Positions 57,301-64,000 are shown, counted from the first letter of the stretch. The stretch is DNA of 64,000 bases from Tectiglobus sp965223355 (GCA_965223355.1 CBDCWE010000003.1:3472001-3536000); one strand, 5' to 3'. Notes: generated by a model not told the origin, from the sequence alone. Made by a program: numbers and translations.

Positions 57301-57773
57301 CTTTTGCGTTCATCCCCCACTATTGGGATTTCACCCTCGGCAATGTCCAGGTTTCGGAAATCGTCGGCAGTGACATTATTCAAGGCGAGGAAACGTCGGA
57401 CGTCATTTCCGCCGTCGACACGAGCCAACCAAACCCCGGTGCCGGCGAGATCGATGTTTTGATTGGCGGCGCCGGCAACGACCAGTTTATCATTGGCAGC
57501 AACGGCGCTGTGTTCTACGACGACGGCAATGCGCAGACTGGCGGCACGGCGGACTATGCGTTGATTTGGGACTTTGACAGAACGCAGGACAGCGTCCGCC
57601 TGGCCGGCAGCGCCGCGGACTATTCCTTCACGACGTCACCGGCAGGCCTCGAAGCGGGATTGGCGCTCTATCGCATCGAGTCGGGTGGTCAGAACGAGTT
57701 GATCGCCGTGTTCCGAAACGAGAGCGACCTGGACCTAACGAATCCGGAGTTCATTTTCGACCTCATCGCTTGA
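51339..57773 (+). CDS. Giant modular RTX-like secreted protein with five near-identical units
   Basis: A 2144-residue protein without a signal peptide. Residues 25-1480 comprise four full and one partial 302-residue unit. Each has a concanavalin/LamG-like (DUF1349-type) domain of about 190 residues and a cadherin-like tandem-95 Ig domain (AADDSLTVVAGNPLIITVAT, then NDSDPDGDAI). Two diverged tandem-95 domains follow (about 1509-1693), then a beta-rich region from INVWYGTTQTF, another lectin-like domain (1795-2010), a single RTX nonapeptide GGAGNDQF near 2045 and a C-terminal domain (LAGSAADYSF onward) of the sort carrying a type I secretion signal. A secreted adhesin or matrix protein is likely; no type I exporter is in the window. 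ATG 51339 has a weak ribosome site. Confidence 0.85.
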   Translation: MSIASDDFDSVALSGIWLVQGPAGTSSGLATQGDESYLTLSTEAGDHNVWTENKSAHALQTIGDDDFEVEVKFLSTPTEQYQMQGILVMEDADSWIRFDTYSDGTSLHVFASVTLDGVPTTKINVTISASAVPYLKVLRVGDVWTLSYSVDGTNWTTAGSFTQALNVTSVGPFAGSTGGAQGYTAEVDYFFDATNPPATEDGQTSNAAPIAADDSLTVVAGNPLIITVATDILANDSDPDGDAISLMSFTQPANGTLTDNGDGTLTYTPNAGHTGPDTFQYVATDGSDTASATVTIDVTVQPSAPVSDDFNDATLASRWLVGGPAGTSSGLATQGDESYLTLSTEAGDHDVWTENKSAHALQTIGDDDFEVEVKFLSTPTEQYQMQGILVMEDADSWIRFDTYSDGTSLHVFASVTLDGEPTTKINITISASAVPYLKVLRVGDVWTLSYSVDGTNWTTAGSFTQALNVTSVGPFAGSTGAAQGYTAEVDYFFDATNPPATEDGQTSNAAPIAADDSLTVVAGNPLIITVATDILANDSDPDGDAISLMSFTQPANGTLTDNGDGTLTYTPNAGHTGPDTFQYVATDGSDTASATVTIDVTVQPSAPVSDDFNDATLASRWLVGGPAGTSSGLATQGDESYLTLSTEAGDHDVWTENKSAHALQTIGDDDFEVEVKFLSTPTEQYQMQGILVVEDADSWIRFDTYSDGTSLHVFASVTLDGEPTTKINITISASAVPYLKVLRVGDVWTLSYSVDGTNWTTAGSFTQALNVTSVGPFAGSTGAAQGYTAEVDYFFDATNPPATEDGQTSNAAPIAADDSLTVVAGNPLIITVATDILANDSDPDGDAISLMSFTQPAGGTLTDNGDGTLTYTPNAGHTGPDTFQYVATDGSDTASATVTIDVTVQPSAPVSDDFNDATLASRWLVGGPAGTSSGLATQGDESYLTLSTEAGDHDVWTENKSAHALQTIGDDDFEVEVKFLSTPTEQYQMQGILVVEDADSWIRFDTYSDGTSLHVFASVTLDGEPTTKINVTISASAVPYLKVSRVGDVWTLSYSVDGTNWTTAGSFTQALNVTSVGPFAGSTGAAQGYTAEVDYFFDATNPPVTEDGQTSNAAPIAADDSLTVVAGNPLIITVATDILANDSDPDGDAISLMSFTQPAGGTLTDNGDGTLTYTPNAGHTGPDTFQYVATDGSDTASATVTIDVTVQPSAPVSDDFNDATLASRWLVGGPAGTSSGLATQGDESYLTLSTEAGDHDVWTENKSAHALQTIGDDDFEVEVKFLSTPTEQYQMQGILVVEDADSWIRFDTYSDGTSLHVFASVTLDGEPTTKINVTISASAVPYLKVSRVGDVWTLSYSVDGTNWTTAGSFTQALNVTSVGPFAGSTGAAQGYTAEVDYFFDATNPPVTEDGQTSNAAPIAADDSLTVVAGNPLIITVATDILANDSDPDGDAISLMSFTQPANGTLTDNGDGTLTYTPNAGFSGVDRFDYTVTDGGFTSTATARIEVDNQAPSAVEDSAVLDEDTTIIVDVLANDTDPNGDALTITSVGGAANGTVAITADGKVQYTPNANYFGTDVIRYEISDGVRLSSGVLNLTVNAVEDPPQANDDNKATAPNTVLALSIAADLLANDFDADGDTLSFVSFGQGANGQVAVGDSGTITYTPNPGFEGQDSFAYTISDGTQTSTANVIVKVGSPINVWYGTTQTFGLPGEAQTWINILGNVQKANLAKLTYSLNGGPDVQLTVGPFRRLENEGDFNIDIAYADLDGSAADDIVTIKATLNSGQVITQDVVIDYESGNDWSSNYSIDWSKVTNIQDVVQVVDGLWSISAAGARPVETGYDRLLAIGDKTWDNYLASFTLTFHDVTSVDPSGENGGGFGFGMLWNGHGDDFMPGNQPKLGFNDAAYFFRGPFAWNTSMDLHQYGDWFSTIASGPGFFEVDKTYEFRIAVEQVGAYNRQFSYKAWEVGANEPTNWQIQATQTFDTPVTGAFAFIPHYWDFTLGNVQVSEIVGSDIIQGEETSDVISAVDTSQPNPGAGEIDVLIGGAGNDQFIIGSNGAVFYDDGNAQTGGTADYALIWDFDRTQDSVRLAGSAADYSFTTSPAGLEAGLALYRIESGGQNELIAVFRNESDLDLTNPEFIFDLIA
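51411..55778 (+). repeat. Tandem array of 906-bp coding units (4.8 copies)
   Basis: Units begin at ACCTCCAGCGG: 51411-52316, 52317-53222, 53223-54128, 54129-55034, and a partial fifth unit 55035-55778. Their DNA differs at only a handful of positions, so they are recent duplicates. Variants are graded along the array: MEDADS in units 1-2 becomes VEDADS in 3-5; LKVLRV in 1-3 becomes LKVSRV in 4-5; PPATED in 1-3 becomes PPVTED in 4-5. The fifth unit breaks off after AACGCCGGC at 55778 and joins a diverged Ig half. Confidence 0.95.
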
Positions 57774-58432
57774 GGTCGGCCGTCTTGGCGATGGCAAAAC
57801 CCGGCAATTTTCCAAGACCAGCGCGGGCCCCAGCGCCAGAACATCGCGTGACACGCGCCTCGCACCGTCCGGCCGGTCGCTTGCACCGAAGCTGCCGTGG
57901 ATGGGCCTCGACAGATTAGCGTGCCTTGACCAATCGCCGCGTTGCGGCGATCGATGAGGGGCTTGTCCGCCCCTCAAACTCCCCGACCAGGGGATGGGTC
58001 CCCTGGACCCCGGATCAATGAGTTTACGGCCTGAAGCTGTATGAAAAAGCGAAATGGCTCTGGTGGGCCGCTGCCGGAAGCAGTTTTCCATCGGGCCTTT
58101 TTTCCATTAGGGCCTTGGCAAAAGGTACATTGAGGCCAAGCCGAAGGACTTCTTCACAGACGGCGATCGATCGGCGACTCAGAAAGCCGGTGTGAGTGTC
58201 TCAAAATCCAATGTTTTCTATGGAAAACCCTCTCGTAAATTGTATACAATATACAACCAAGACCGTTCTTGCACCGGATGCGAGATCGCGTCTCGGTTGC
58301 AGCCTGGACTGGCGATCTGCGAACCGGTGGTTCGGCTTCGGTTCCGGCTTCGACTTTGGCTTCGGCTTCGACTTCGGTAGCGCTCGTTGTCCGGTCGAGC
58401 TTGTCTGCCACCTTATTGGCGCGGGAGGTCAC
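57774..58432. other. Intergenic region with repeat copy F and a TTCGG/TTCGA microsatellite
   Basis: No gene called in these 660 bases. Repeat copy F is at 57924-58015. Around 58325-58380 there is a degenerate GGCTTCG/GACTTCG hexamer run; the frame across it (GFGSGFDFGFGFDFG) belongs to an upstream extension of the next gene that I reject. Promoter of the FAD/Fe-S enzyme is presumably before 58433. Confidence 0.5.
57924..58015 (-). repeat. Mosaic hairpin repeat, copy F (three stem-loops, reverse)
   Basis: On the minus strand: ATCCGGGGTCC flank, CCAGGGGACCCATCCCCTGG with a changed loop, GAGGGGC with GCCCCTC, and TCGCCGCAACGCGGCGA followed by TTGGTCAAGG. Flanks match copies B and E. It lies about 150 bases after the stop of the giant gene. 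Confidence 0.8.
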
Positions 58433-61366
58433 GTGAACATCCACACTGCGGTCAACCATCGCCTGGCCGAACGCCTGGCACGCGAGATCGAAGGCGAGGT
58501 GCTGTTTGATGCCTTCAGCCGCGGGCGTTATGCGACGGACGCCTCGATCTATCAAATCGAACCGGTCGGCGTCGTCGTGCCGAAACGGTGGCATGATGTC
58601 GAGGCGGCCCTGGCGTTGGCGCGCGAAGAGGGCGTCAGCGTTTTGATGCGCGGCGGCGGCACGTCGCAGTCGGGCCAGACGGTCGGGCGTTCGCTGGTCG
58701 TTGACACTAGCAAGTATCTCCATCGGATCGTCGAGACCGATTTCGAGAACGGCACGGCGTGGGTCGAGCCGGGGATCGCGATGGACGATCTCAATCGCCA
58801 GATCAAGGCGTCCGGACTGTGGTTTCCCGTAGATGTTTCAACGTCGAGCCGGGCCACCATTGGCGGAATGACGGGCAACAATTCGTGCGGCACGCGGTCG
58901 ATCCGTTACGGCATCATGCGCGACAACGTGCTGGCGATCGATGCGCTGCTGGCGGATGGAACCGCGGCACGGTTCGGGCCGCTCGACGATGATTTCGCCA
59001 AGCGCAATCTGCCGGATACGGTTCGTGATCTGTTTCGCGATCTGGTGTTGTTCGGACGCCGCGAGGCCGATCATATCGCACAGGCGTTTCCGGGCGTCTC
59101 ACGGCGCGTTGGCGGTTACCTCATCGATGCGATTTTGCCCGCGGACGATCGGCAGGCGAGACCGGTCAACGCGGCCACGTTGCTGTGCGGTTCGGAAGGC
59201 ACACTGGCGCTGTCGCAGCGCATCAAGATCAAGCTGGCGCCGCAACCGCAAAACAAGGCGCTCGGTATTTGCCACTTCCCGACGTTTCGCGCTGCCATGG
59301 AAAGCGCGCAGCACATTGTCAAGCTCGGGCCGGTTGCCGTCGAGCTGGTTGATCGCACGTTGATCGAACTGGCGCGCGACATCGCGATGTTTCGGGCGAT
59401 CATGGAAACCTATGTGCGTGGCAAACCGGATGCGGTGCTGCTGGTCGAGTTTGCCGAAGACGATCAGACGGAAAACCTGCGCCGGCTCGATCGGTTGGAT
59501 GAACTGATGGGTGATCTCGGTCATGCGCAGGCGGTGATCAAAGTCGCAAGCGCCAAAGCACAGGCTTCGATCTGGGGTGTACGGGCGGCCGGCCTCAACA
59601 TCATGATGTCGATGAAGAGCGAGGGCAAGCCGGTGTCCTTCATCGAAGATGCCGCTGTGCCGTTGGAGCATCTGGCTGATTACACCGAGCGTTTGACGGA
59701 GGTGTTTGCCAAGCATGGGACGAGCGGGACGTGGTATGCGCATGCCTCCGTCGGCTGCCTGCATGTACGCCCGGTCCTCAACCTCAAACTGGAAAGGGAC
59801 GCCAATACGATGCGCGCCATTGCCGAGGAGGCCTTCGAGATGGTGCGCGCATTTAAGGGTGCGCATTCCGGCGAGCATGGCGATGGCCTGGTGCGCTCGG
59901 AATTCCACAAATCGATGTACGGGGCGAAGACCGTAACACTGTTCGAAGAGATCAAAGACCGGTTTGATCCCGACGGCGTGCTGAACCCGGGCAAGATCGT
60001 GCGGGCCCCGCGCATGAACGATCGCGCCCTGTTCCGCTACAAACCCGACTATCACGTCGCAGACTTTGAGACGGCGCTCGACTGGTCGGCCTATCCGGGT
60101 AGCGGCGGCGGCTTCCAGGGCGCGGTCGAGATGTGCAACAACAATGGCGAGTGCCGCAAACAAGTCGGCGGCGTCATGTGCCCGAGTTACCGGGTGACGC
60201 GCAACGAGCGCGATCTGACGCGCGGGCGCGCCAACGCGCTGAGACTGGCGATCTCGGGTCAGCTTGGGGCCGACGCCTTTGCTGGCGATGATATGCTTGC
60301 GGCGATGAAGCTGTGCGTGTCGTGCAAGGCCTGCAAGCGCGAGTGTCCGACCGGTGTCGACATGGCCAAGATGAAAATCGAAGTCCTGGCGGCGGCCAAC
60401 CGCAAGAACGGCGCAAGCTTCCGAGATCAGCTGGTTGCCTATCTGCCCCGCTATGCGCCCTATGCGTCGCGGTTGGCACCGTTGCTCAACTTGCGCAACC
60501 GGGTGCCGGGGCTCGCGACATTGGGCGAACTTGTCACGGGCCTTTCGTCGGCCCGATCGCTGCCAGCTTGGCGTTTCGATGTGTTCGCCGACAGCCGCCG
60601 CTCTGACCTTGGCACCGCCTCGGATAAAACGGTTGCGATCTTCGCCGATACGTTCAATCGCTATTTCGAGCCGGATAATCTGCGCGCCGCCATCGGCGTG
60701 CTCACCAAACTTGGATACCAACCGCAGATCCTTCAGGCGGACTGGATGAGGAACGAGCGCCCCTTGTGTTGCGGGCGCACGTTTCTGGCTGCCGGCATGG
60801 TTGCCGAGGCCCGCGAGGAGGCGCAGCGATTGTTGAGCGTGGCCGGCGGTTTGGCGCGGCGCGGGGTGGCGATTGTCGGGCTGGAGCCATCTTGCGTTTT
60901 GACCTTGCGCGATGAGTTGCCGGCCATGCTCGCCGGCAGCGAGGCCAAGGTTCTCGCCGATCATGCGTTCCTGTTCGAAGAGTTCTTGGTGCGCGAAGTT
61001 GCGGCTGGCCGGATCGCGGCGCCGCTGGCCCGACGTGATGCCAAGGTTCTGCTGCACGGTCACTGTCATCAAAAGGCGTTCGGAACGATGGCGGCGGTGA
61101 GCGATGCCTTGGGTTTGATCGAGGGCCTGCAGTGCGACGTGATCGAAACCAGTTGTTGCGGGATGGCCGGCAGCTTCGGATATCAAAGCGAAACTTACGA
61201 GCATTCCATGGCGATGGCCGAGTTGTCGTTGTTGCCGGCCGTTCGCGGTGCCAACGGCGATGTGCTGGTTGCAGCCGACGGGTTTTCTTGTCGCCATCAA
61301 ATCGCCGACGGTACCGGTCGCACGGCCAAGCATGTCGCGTGTATTATCGATGAGCTCTTGGGTTGA
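58433..61366 (+). CDS. FAD- and Fe-S-containing D-2-hydroxyacid dehydrogenase (YdiJ/DLD type)
   Basis: A 977-residue fused flavoprotein/iron-sulfur enzyme. FAD-binding domain (about 40-260, with MRGGGTSQSGQTVG and IGGMTGNNSCGTRSIRYG), FAD-oxidase C domain (to about 530, with GAHSGEHGDGLVRSEF), a CxxCxxCxxxCP cluster motif at about 627-640 (CVSCKACKRECPTG), and paired CCG domains (RPLCCGRTF, EPSCVLTLRDE, HGHCHQKAFG, TSCCGMAGSFG). Relatives such as YdiJ oxidise D-2-hydroxyglutarate or D-lactate and pass electrons to the quinone pool. GTG 58433 after GGGAGGT is the start; the longer frame to 58196 crosses a low-complexity run. Confidence 0.9.
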   Translation: MNIHTAVNHRLAERLAREIEGEVLFDAFSRGRYATDASIYQIEPVGVVVPKRWHDVEAALALAREEGVSVLMRGGGTSQSGQTVGRSLVVDTSKYLHRIVETDFENGTAWVEPGIAMDDLNRQIKASGLWFPVDVSTSSRATIGGMTGNNSCGTRSIRYGIMRDNVLAIDALLADGTAARFGPLDDDFAKRNLPDTVRDLFRDLVLFGRREADHIAQAFPGVSRRVGGYLIDAILPADDRQARPVNAATLLCGSEGTLALSQRIKIKLAPQPQNKALGICHFPTFRAAMESAQHIVKLGPVAVELVDRTLIELARDIAMFRAIMETYVRGKPDAVLLVEFAEDDQTENLRRLDRLDELMGDLGHAQAVIKVASAKAQASIWGVRAAGLNIMMSMKSEGKPVSFIEDAAVPLEHLADYTERLTEVFAKHGTSGTWYAHASVGCLHVRPVLNLKLERDANTMRAIAEEAFEMVRAFKGAHSGEHGDGLVRSEFHKSMYGAKTVTLFEEIKDRFDPDGVLNPGKIVRAPRMNDRALFRYKPDYHVADFETALDWSAYPGSGGGFQGAVEMCNNNGECRKQVGGVMCPSYRVTRNERDLTRGRANALRLAISGQLGADAFAGDDMLAAMKLCVSCKACKRECPTGVDMAKMKIEVLAAANRKNGASFRDQLVAYLPRYAPYASRLAPLLNLRNRVPGLATLGELVTGLSSARSLPAWRFDVFADSRRSDLGTASDKTVAIFADTFNRYFEPDNLRAAIGVLTKLGYQPQILQADWMRNERPLCCGRTFLAAGMVAEAREEAQRLLSVAGGLARRGVAIVGLEPSCVLTLRDELPAMLAGSEAKVLADHAFLFEEFLVREVAAGRIAAPLARRDAKVLLHGHCHQKAFGTMAAVSDALGLIEGLQCDVIETSCCGMAGSFGYQSETYEHSMAMAELSLLPAVRGANGDVLVAADGFSCRHQIADGTGRTAKHVACIIDELLG

Positions 61367-61403
61367 CGGGCGCGCATGGGAAGCGATAGAGGCGGAGGGC
61401 GAA

Positions 61404-62099
61404 ATGACGAAATCGGCACTACCGTTGGCTCCAACTGATATATCGACAATCGAGCGTAGGCCGCTGTTTGGGCAATTGGCGGATCAATTGAGGGACATGA
61501 TCCTGGCCGGTGATTTCGAGCCCGGCGAGCGCTTGCAGGAGATCGAACTCAGCGCCCGTTTCGGCGTGTCGCGAACACCGTTGCGCGAAGCCCTTAAGGT
61601 GCTCTCCTCCGAGGGGCTCGTGACGCTGGCCCCCAACAAGGGCGCCGCGATCACACAGTTGAGCGATGAAGAGCTGGCCGAAGTGTTCCCGGTTATGGGT
61701 GCACTTGAAGGTCTCGCAGGCGAACTTGCCGCTGTCCATATCACGGATGCGGAAATCGCCGACGTCGAAACCCTCCACCGCGACATGGTCATGAGTTTCC
61801 AACTGCGTGCGCTTAACGACTATTACAAGACCAACCAGGATATTCACGATGCGATCTTTGCAGCGGCTCGCAATGCCACCCTGTCACGTCAATATCAGCT
61901 GTTGGCCGGGCGCGTGCGGCGGGCGCGATTTCGCGGCGAGATGTCGGACGAGCGCTGGTCACAGGCCGTCGAAGAACATCACCAGATCCTCGCCGCACTA
62001 AAGGCGCGCGATGCCCGGCGGCTCGGCGACATCCTGCGCCAGCACGCCGGCACCAAGTTTGCGACCGTGCGCGAAGGTCTGGTCGGCGGGGCCGATTGA
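61404..62099 (+). CDS. GntR-family transcriptional regulator (FCD type)
   Basis: A 231-residue regulator with an N-terminal winged helix (about 20-85; LQEIELSARFGVSRTPLREA is the recognition region) and a C-terminal all-helical FCD effector domain with a likely metal site (aspartate/histidine residues in QDIHDAIFAAARN and EEHHQILAALKARD). GGAGGG just upstream selects ATG 61404. It begins 37 bases after the dehydrogenase stop and is 106 bases before the ThDP enzyme, so it probably regulates both. The ligand is likely a hydroxy- or keto-acid, inferred from neighbours. Confidence 0.9.
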   Translation: MTKSALPLAPTDISTIERRPLFGQLADQLRDMILAGDFEPGERLQEIELSARFGVSRTPLREALKVLSSEGLVTLAPNKGAAITQLSDEELAEVFPVMGALEGLAGELAAVHITDAEIADVETLHRDMVMSFQLRALNDYYKTNQDIHDAIFAAARNATLSRQYQLLAGRVRRARFRGEMSDERWSQAVEEHHQILAALKARDARRLGDILRQHAGTKFATVREGLVGGAD

Positions 62100-62205
62100 G
62101 GGGCTTCAGTAAGGCTGCCGCCGGCCGGATCTGCCTGGTCACCCCCGATCCGGTGTGATAGCTGCGATTGGCGCGATGCAATTGAGGTTCGACCGAGGGA
62201 AAGGG

Positions 62206-63969
62206 ATGAACAACGCCGTGGTAAACCCATCACCAACCAACATCATTCGTCGCATCACCGGCGGCCAGGCGCTTGCCGAAATGCTGAAACTACACGAGGT
62301 CGGGCCGATGTTCGGAATGGGCGGCTTCCAGCTGTTGCCGTTCTACGAAGCGTGCCGGGCGCTTGGTCTGCACCACTATCTGATCAACGATGAGCGGTGT
62401 GGGGCGTTTGCAGCGGATGCCTATGCCAAGGTGACCAATCGGCCGGGTGTGGTTGATGCGACGCTCGGGCCGGGTGCGACTAACCTGGTGACGGGGGTGG
62501 TCGAGAGCCTCAACGCCGGCTTGCCGATGATCGTGATCACGGGCGATGCCAACCGCGAGCATGCCTGGAAGAACATGACGCAGGAATCGAAGCAGATCGA
62601 GATCCTGCGCCCGATCATGAAAGACGTCATCCGGGTCGAGGTGATCCAGCGCATTCCAGAACATGTCCGCCGCGCGTTCGCCGTCGCCACCAGCGGCCGA
62701 CCCGGCCCGGTTCTGATCGATGTGCCGGAAGATATCGCGCACGGTGAATTTGACTTCGACGTCTCCGATTTCTGGATCGACCCGGCAACCCTCAAGGCGC
62801 AGGCCCGCCGTCAGCGCCCGGCTGCCGATGCCGTTGAACACGCGGCAGCTATGCTCGCCGGCGCCAAGCGCCCGATCATCATGGCCGGCGGCGGTGTTCA
62901 TATCTCGGATGCCTATGATGAGTTGCTGGCGCTGGCCGAAGCGGAAGGGATACCCGTCGCCCACACGATGAGCGGCAAGGGCGCGGTGGCGTGCGTTCAT
63001 CCGCTCTCAGCGGGTCTCTTCGGGCGTTATGATCGCATCGCCAATGGTCTGATCAATCAATCCGATTGCCTCATTGTCGTCGGCTGCAAGCTTGGCGAGA
63101 TCGCAACCAAACGCTTCCAGTTGATTGCACCCGACAAGACGCTGATCCATCTCGAAGTCGACCCCCATGAAATCGGGCGGACGACGCGCACCGACATTGC
63201 GCTTGCCGGCGATGCGAAACTCGGTCTGGCCGACCTTTCCGCGGCCTTGGGCGATGGCCGGGCGCGCCGCGCCGGGCGGCAGGATTACCTGGCGGAAATC
63301 CCCGTCAAGATGGCCGAATGGCGGGCCGGTGCCGCTGACCGTTTGGACAGCAATGAAGTCCCGATCAACGTCGGCCGATTGATGGGCACACTCAACAAGA
63401 TCATGCCGGAGGATGGCATTGTCGTTGCCGATGGCGGCTTTGCCGGGCACTGGGGCGGCTTGATGTTCGACACCAAACGGGCCGGCCGCCACTTCCTGCC
63501 GGACCGTGGCTTTGCCTCGATCGGCTATGGTGTGCCGGGCGGTATCGGTGCGCAACTCGGTGCCGGCCGCGGGCGACGGGTGGTGAGCCTGACCGGGGAC
63601 GGTGGTTTCAACATGAGCCTTGGCGAGCTCGAGACGGCCCGGCGCGTGGGCGCGAACTTCGTGGTTGTCGTGTTCAACAATGCGGCCTCGGGTTATGTCA
63701 AAGCGCTGCAGCATGCCGTCTACGGTGAGGGCAACTACCAGTCGTCGGATTTGATTGAGACGGACTATGCGACGGTGGCGAAGGGTTTCGGATGCCTGGG
63801 ATTGCGCGTCACCGATCCGGCAAAACTCGAAGACGCCGTTCGTGAAGGCCTTGAGAACACATCAACGCCGACGGTGATCGATGCCATCGTCACGCGTGAT
63901 CCGGCGCGGATGTTGCCGGCCGCCGACAATCGTACGCTCAAGGTCGAAAAGGGCGACCGGCCCGTTTGA
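62206..63969 (+). CDS. Thiamine diphosphate-dependent enzyme (acetolactate synthase-like)
   Basis: A 587-residue ThDP enzyme with the three-domain plan of acetolactate synthase and decarboxylases: Pyr domain (about 15-185, catalytic Glu63 in NDERCGAFAAD), central domain (200-350, PIIMAGGGVHISD) and PP domain (365-570, GDG at 464-466 in LTGDGGFNMSLGELE and FNNAASGY). All cofactor residues are present. Not a housekeeping IlvB by context, since no small subunit follows. It probably acts on a 2-oxoacid made by the D-2-hydroxyacid dehydrogenase. ATG 62206 follows GAGGGAAAGG; the frame from 62155 is longer. The final 31 bases of the window hold nothing. Confidence 0.88.
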   Translation: MNNAVVNPSPTNIIRRITGGQALAEMLKLHEVGPMFGMGGFQLLPFYEACRALGLHHYLINDERCGAFAADAYAKVTNRPGVVDATLGPGATNLVTGVVESLNAGLPMIVITGDANREHAWKNMTQESKQIEILRPIMKDVIRVEVIQRIPEHVRRAFAVATSGRPGPVLIDVPEDIAHGEFDFDVSDFWIDPATLKAQARRQRPAADAVEHAAAMLAGAKRPIIMAGGGVHISDAYDELLALAEAEGIPVAHTMSGKGAVACVHPLSAGLFGRYDRIANGLINQSDCLIVVGCKLGEIATKRFQLIAPDKTLIHLEVDPHEIGRTTRTDIALAGDAKLGLADLSAALGDGRARRAGRQDYLAEIPVKMAEWRAGAADRLDSNEVPINVGRLMGTLNKIMPEDGIVVADGGFAGHWGGLMFDTKRAGRHFLPDRGFASIGYGVPGGIGAQLGAGRGRRVVSLTGDGGFNMSLGELETARRVGANFVVVVFNNAASGYVKALQHAVYGEGNYQSSDLIETDYATVAKGFGCLGLRVTDPAKLEDAVREGLENTSTPTVIDAIVTRDPARMLPAADNRTLKVEKGDRPV

Positions 63970-64000
63970 TCACCGATCGGCGGACCGTCGGCCAACGGAT

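Noticed and set aside
58196..58432. N-terminal extension of the FAD/Fe-S dehydrogenase
   Set aside because: It crosses a GGCTTCG microsatellite giving a Gly-Phe run; the GTG at 58433 has a good ribosome site and begins the family domain.
1..64000. tRNA or rRNA genes
   Set aside because: Scanning the gaps for T-arm-like GGTTCRA motifs and cloverleaf pairs gave nothing that could be supported.

Overview
The window is high-GC DNA with the gene content of an alphaproteobacterium. Supporting points are the order small membrane protein - xerD - accA, many CoA-dependent catabolic genes (three acyl-CoA dehydrogenases, two family III CoA-transferases, thiolase-like and enoyl-CoA hydratase genes), a glutathione-dependent formaldehyde dehydrogenase and an exopolysaccharide locus. 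A Rhodospirillales- or Rhizobiales-like organism is my inference; no rRNA or other taxonomic marker is present. No tRNA, rRNA, CRISPR array, transposase or prophage gene was recognised.

Layout. (1) 0.1-12.4 kb, all on +: a catabolic cluster with a cyclase-family hydrolase, an ADP-forming acyl-CoA ligase, a nitronate monooxygenase, a cysteine-free DUF35 protein, a thiolase-like protein lacking the usual nucleophilic cysteine, two adjacent acyl-CoA dehydrogenases, an enoyl-CoA hydratase, a 3-hydroxyisobutyrate dehydrogenase-like enzyme and an aldehyde dehydrogenase. The DUF35/thiolase and paired-dehydrogenase layout recalls steroid side-chain degradation (ChsH2/Ltp2 and heterotetrameric ACADs), but the substrate here is unknown. 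(2) 12.8-25.8 kb: mixed genes, namely acetamidase, YihY/BrkB, a ClC exchanger, a DMT exporter, a 630-residue unknown protein, a third ACAD, an SDR, an SMR exporter, an MDR oxidoreductase and class III alcohol dehydrogenase. (3) 26.4-36.2 kb: a 48-residue membrane protein, xerD, accA, a CoA-transferase, a class I glutamine-amidotransferase-like hydrolase, a DUF2189 membrane protein, an HpcH aldolase, and an overlapping HMG-CoA-lyase-like/CoA-transferase pair. (4) 36.2-48.7 kb: an AT-rich leader, then a Wzx-type polysaccharide locus (initiating phosphotransferase, WecB/TagA, GalE, four further glycosyltransferases, flippase, hexapeptide acyltransferase) with frequent strand switches. (5) 48.7-57.8 kb: a secreted GH9 glycosidase divergent from a 2144-residue modular surface or secreted protein built on five nearly identical 906-bp units. 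(6) 58.4-64.0 kb: a D-2-hydroxyacid dehydrogenase (FAD plus Fe-S), a GntR regulator and a ThDP enzyme, probably one operon.

The most notable non-coding signal is a family of at least six interspersed elements (at 23.0, 32.6, 33.7, 41.8, 45.2 and 57.9 kb) made of three to five consecutive stem-loops. Every copy lies downstream of a gene end, in either orientation. The stems are conserved while the loops vary, and at least one stem shows a compensatory base-pair change. They behave like a mosaic palindromic repeat of the BIME/RIME kind. A second group of long perfect palindromes lies at 12.4-12.6 and 43.9 kb. The giant repetitive gene carries synonymous markers that record its own expansion by unequal exchange.
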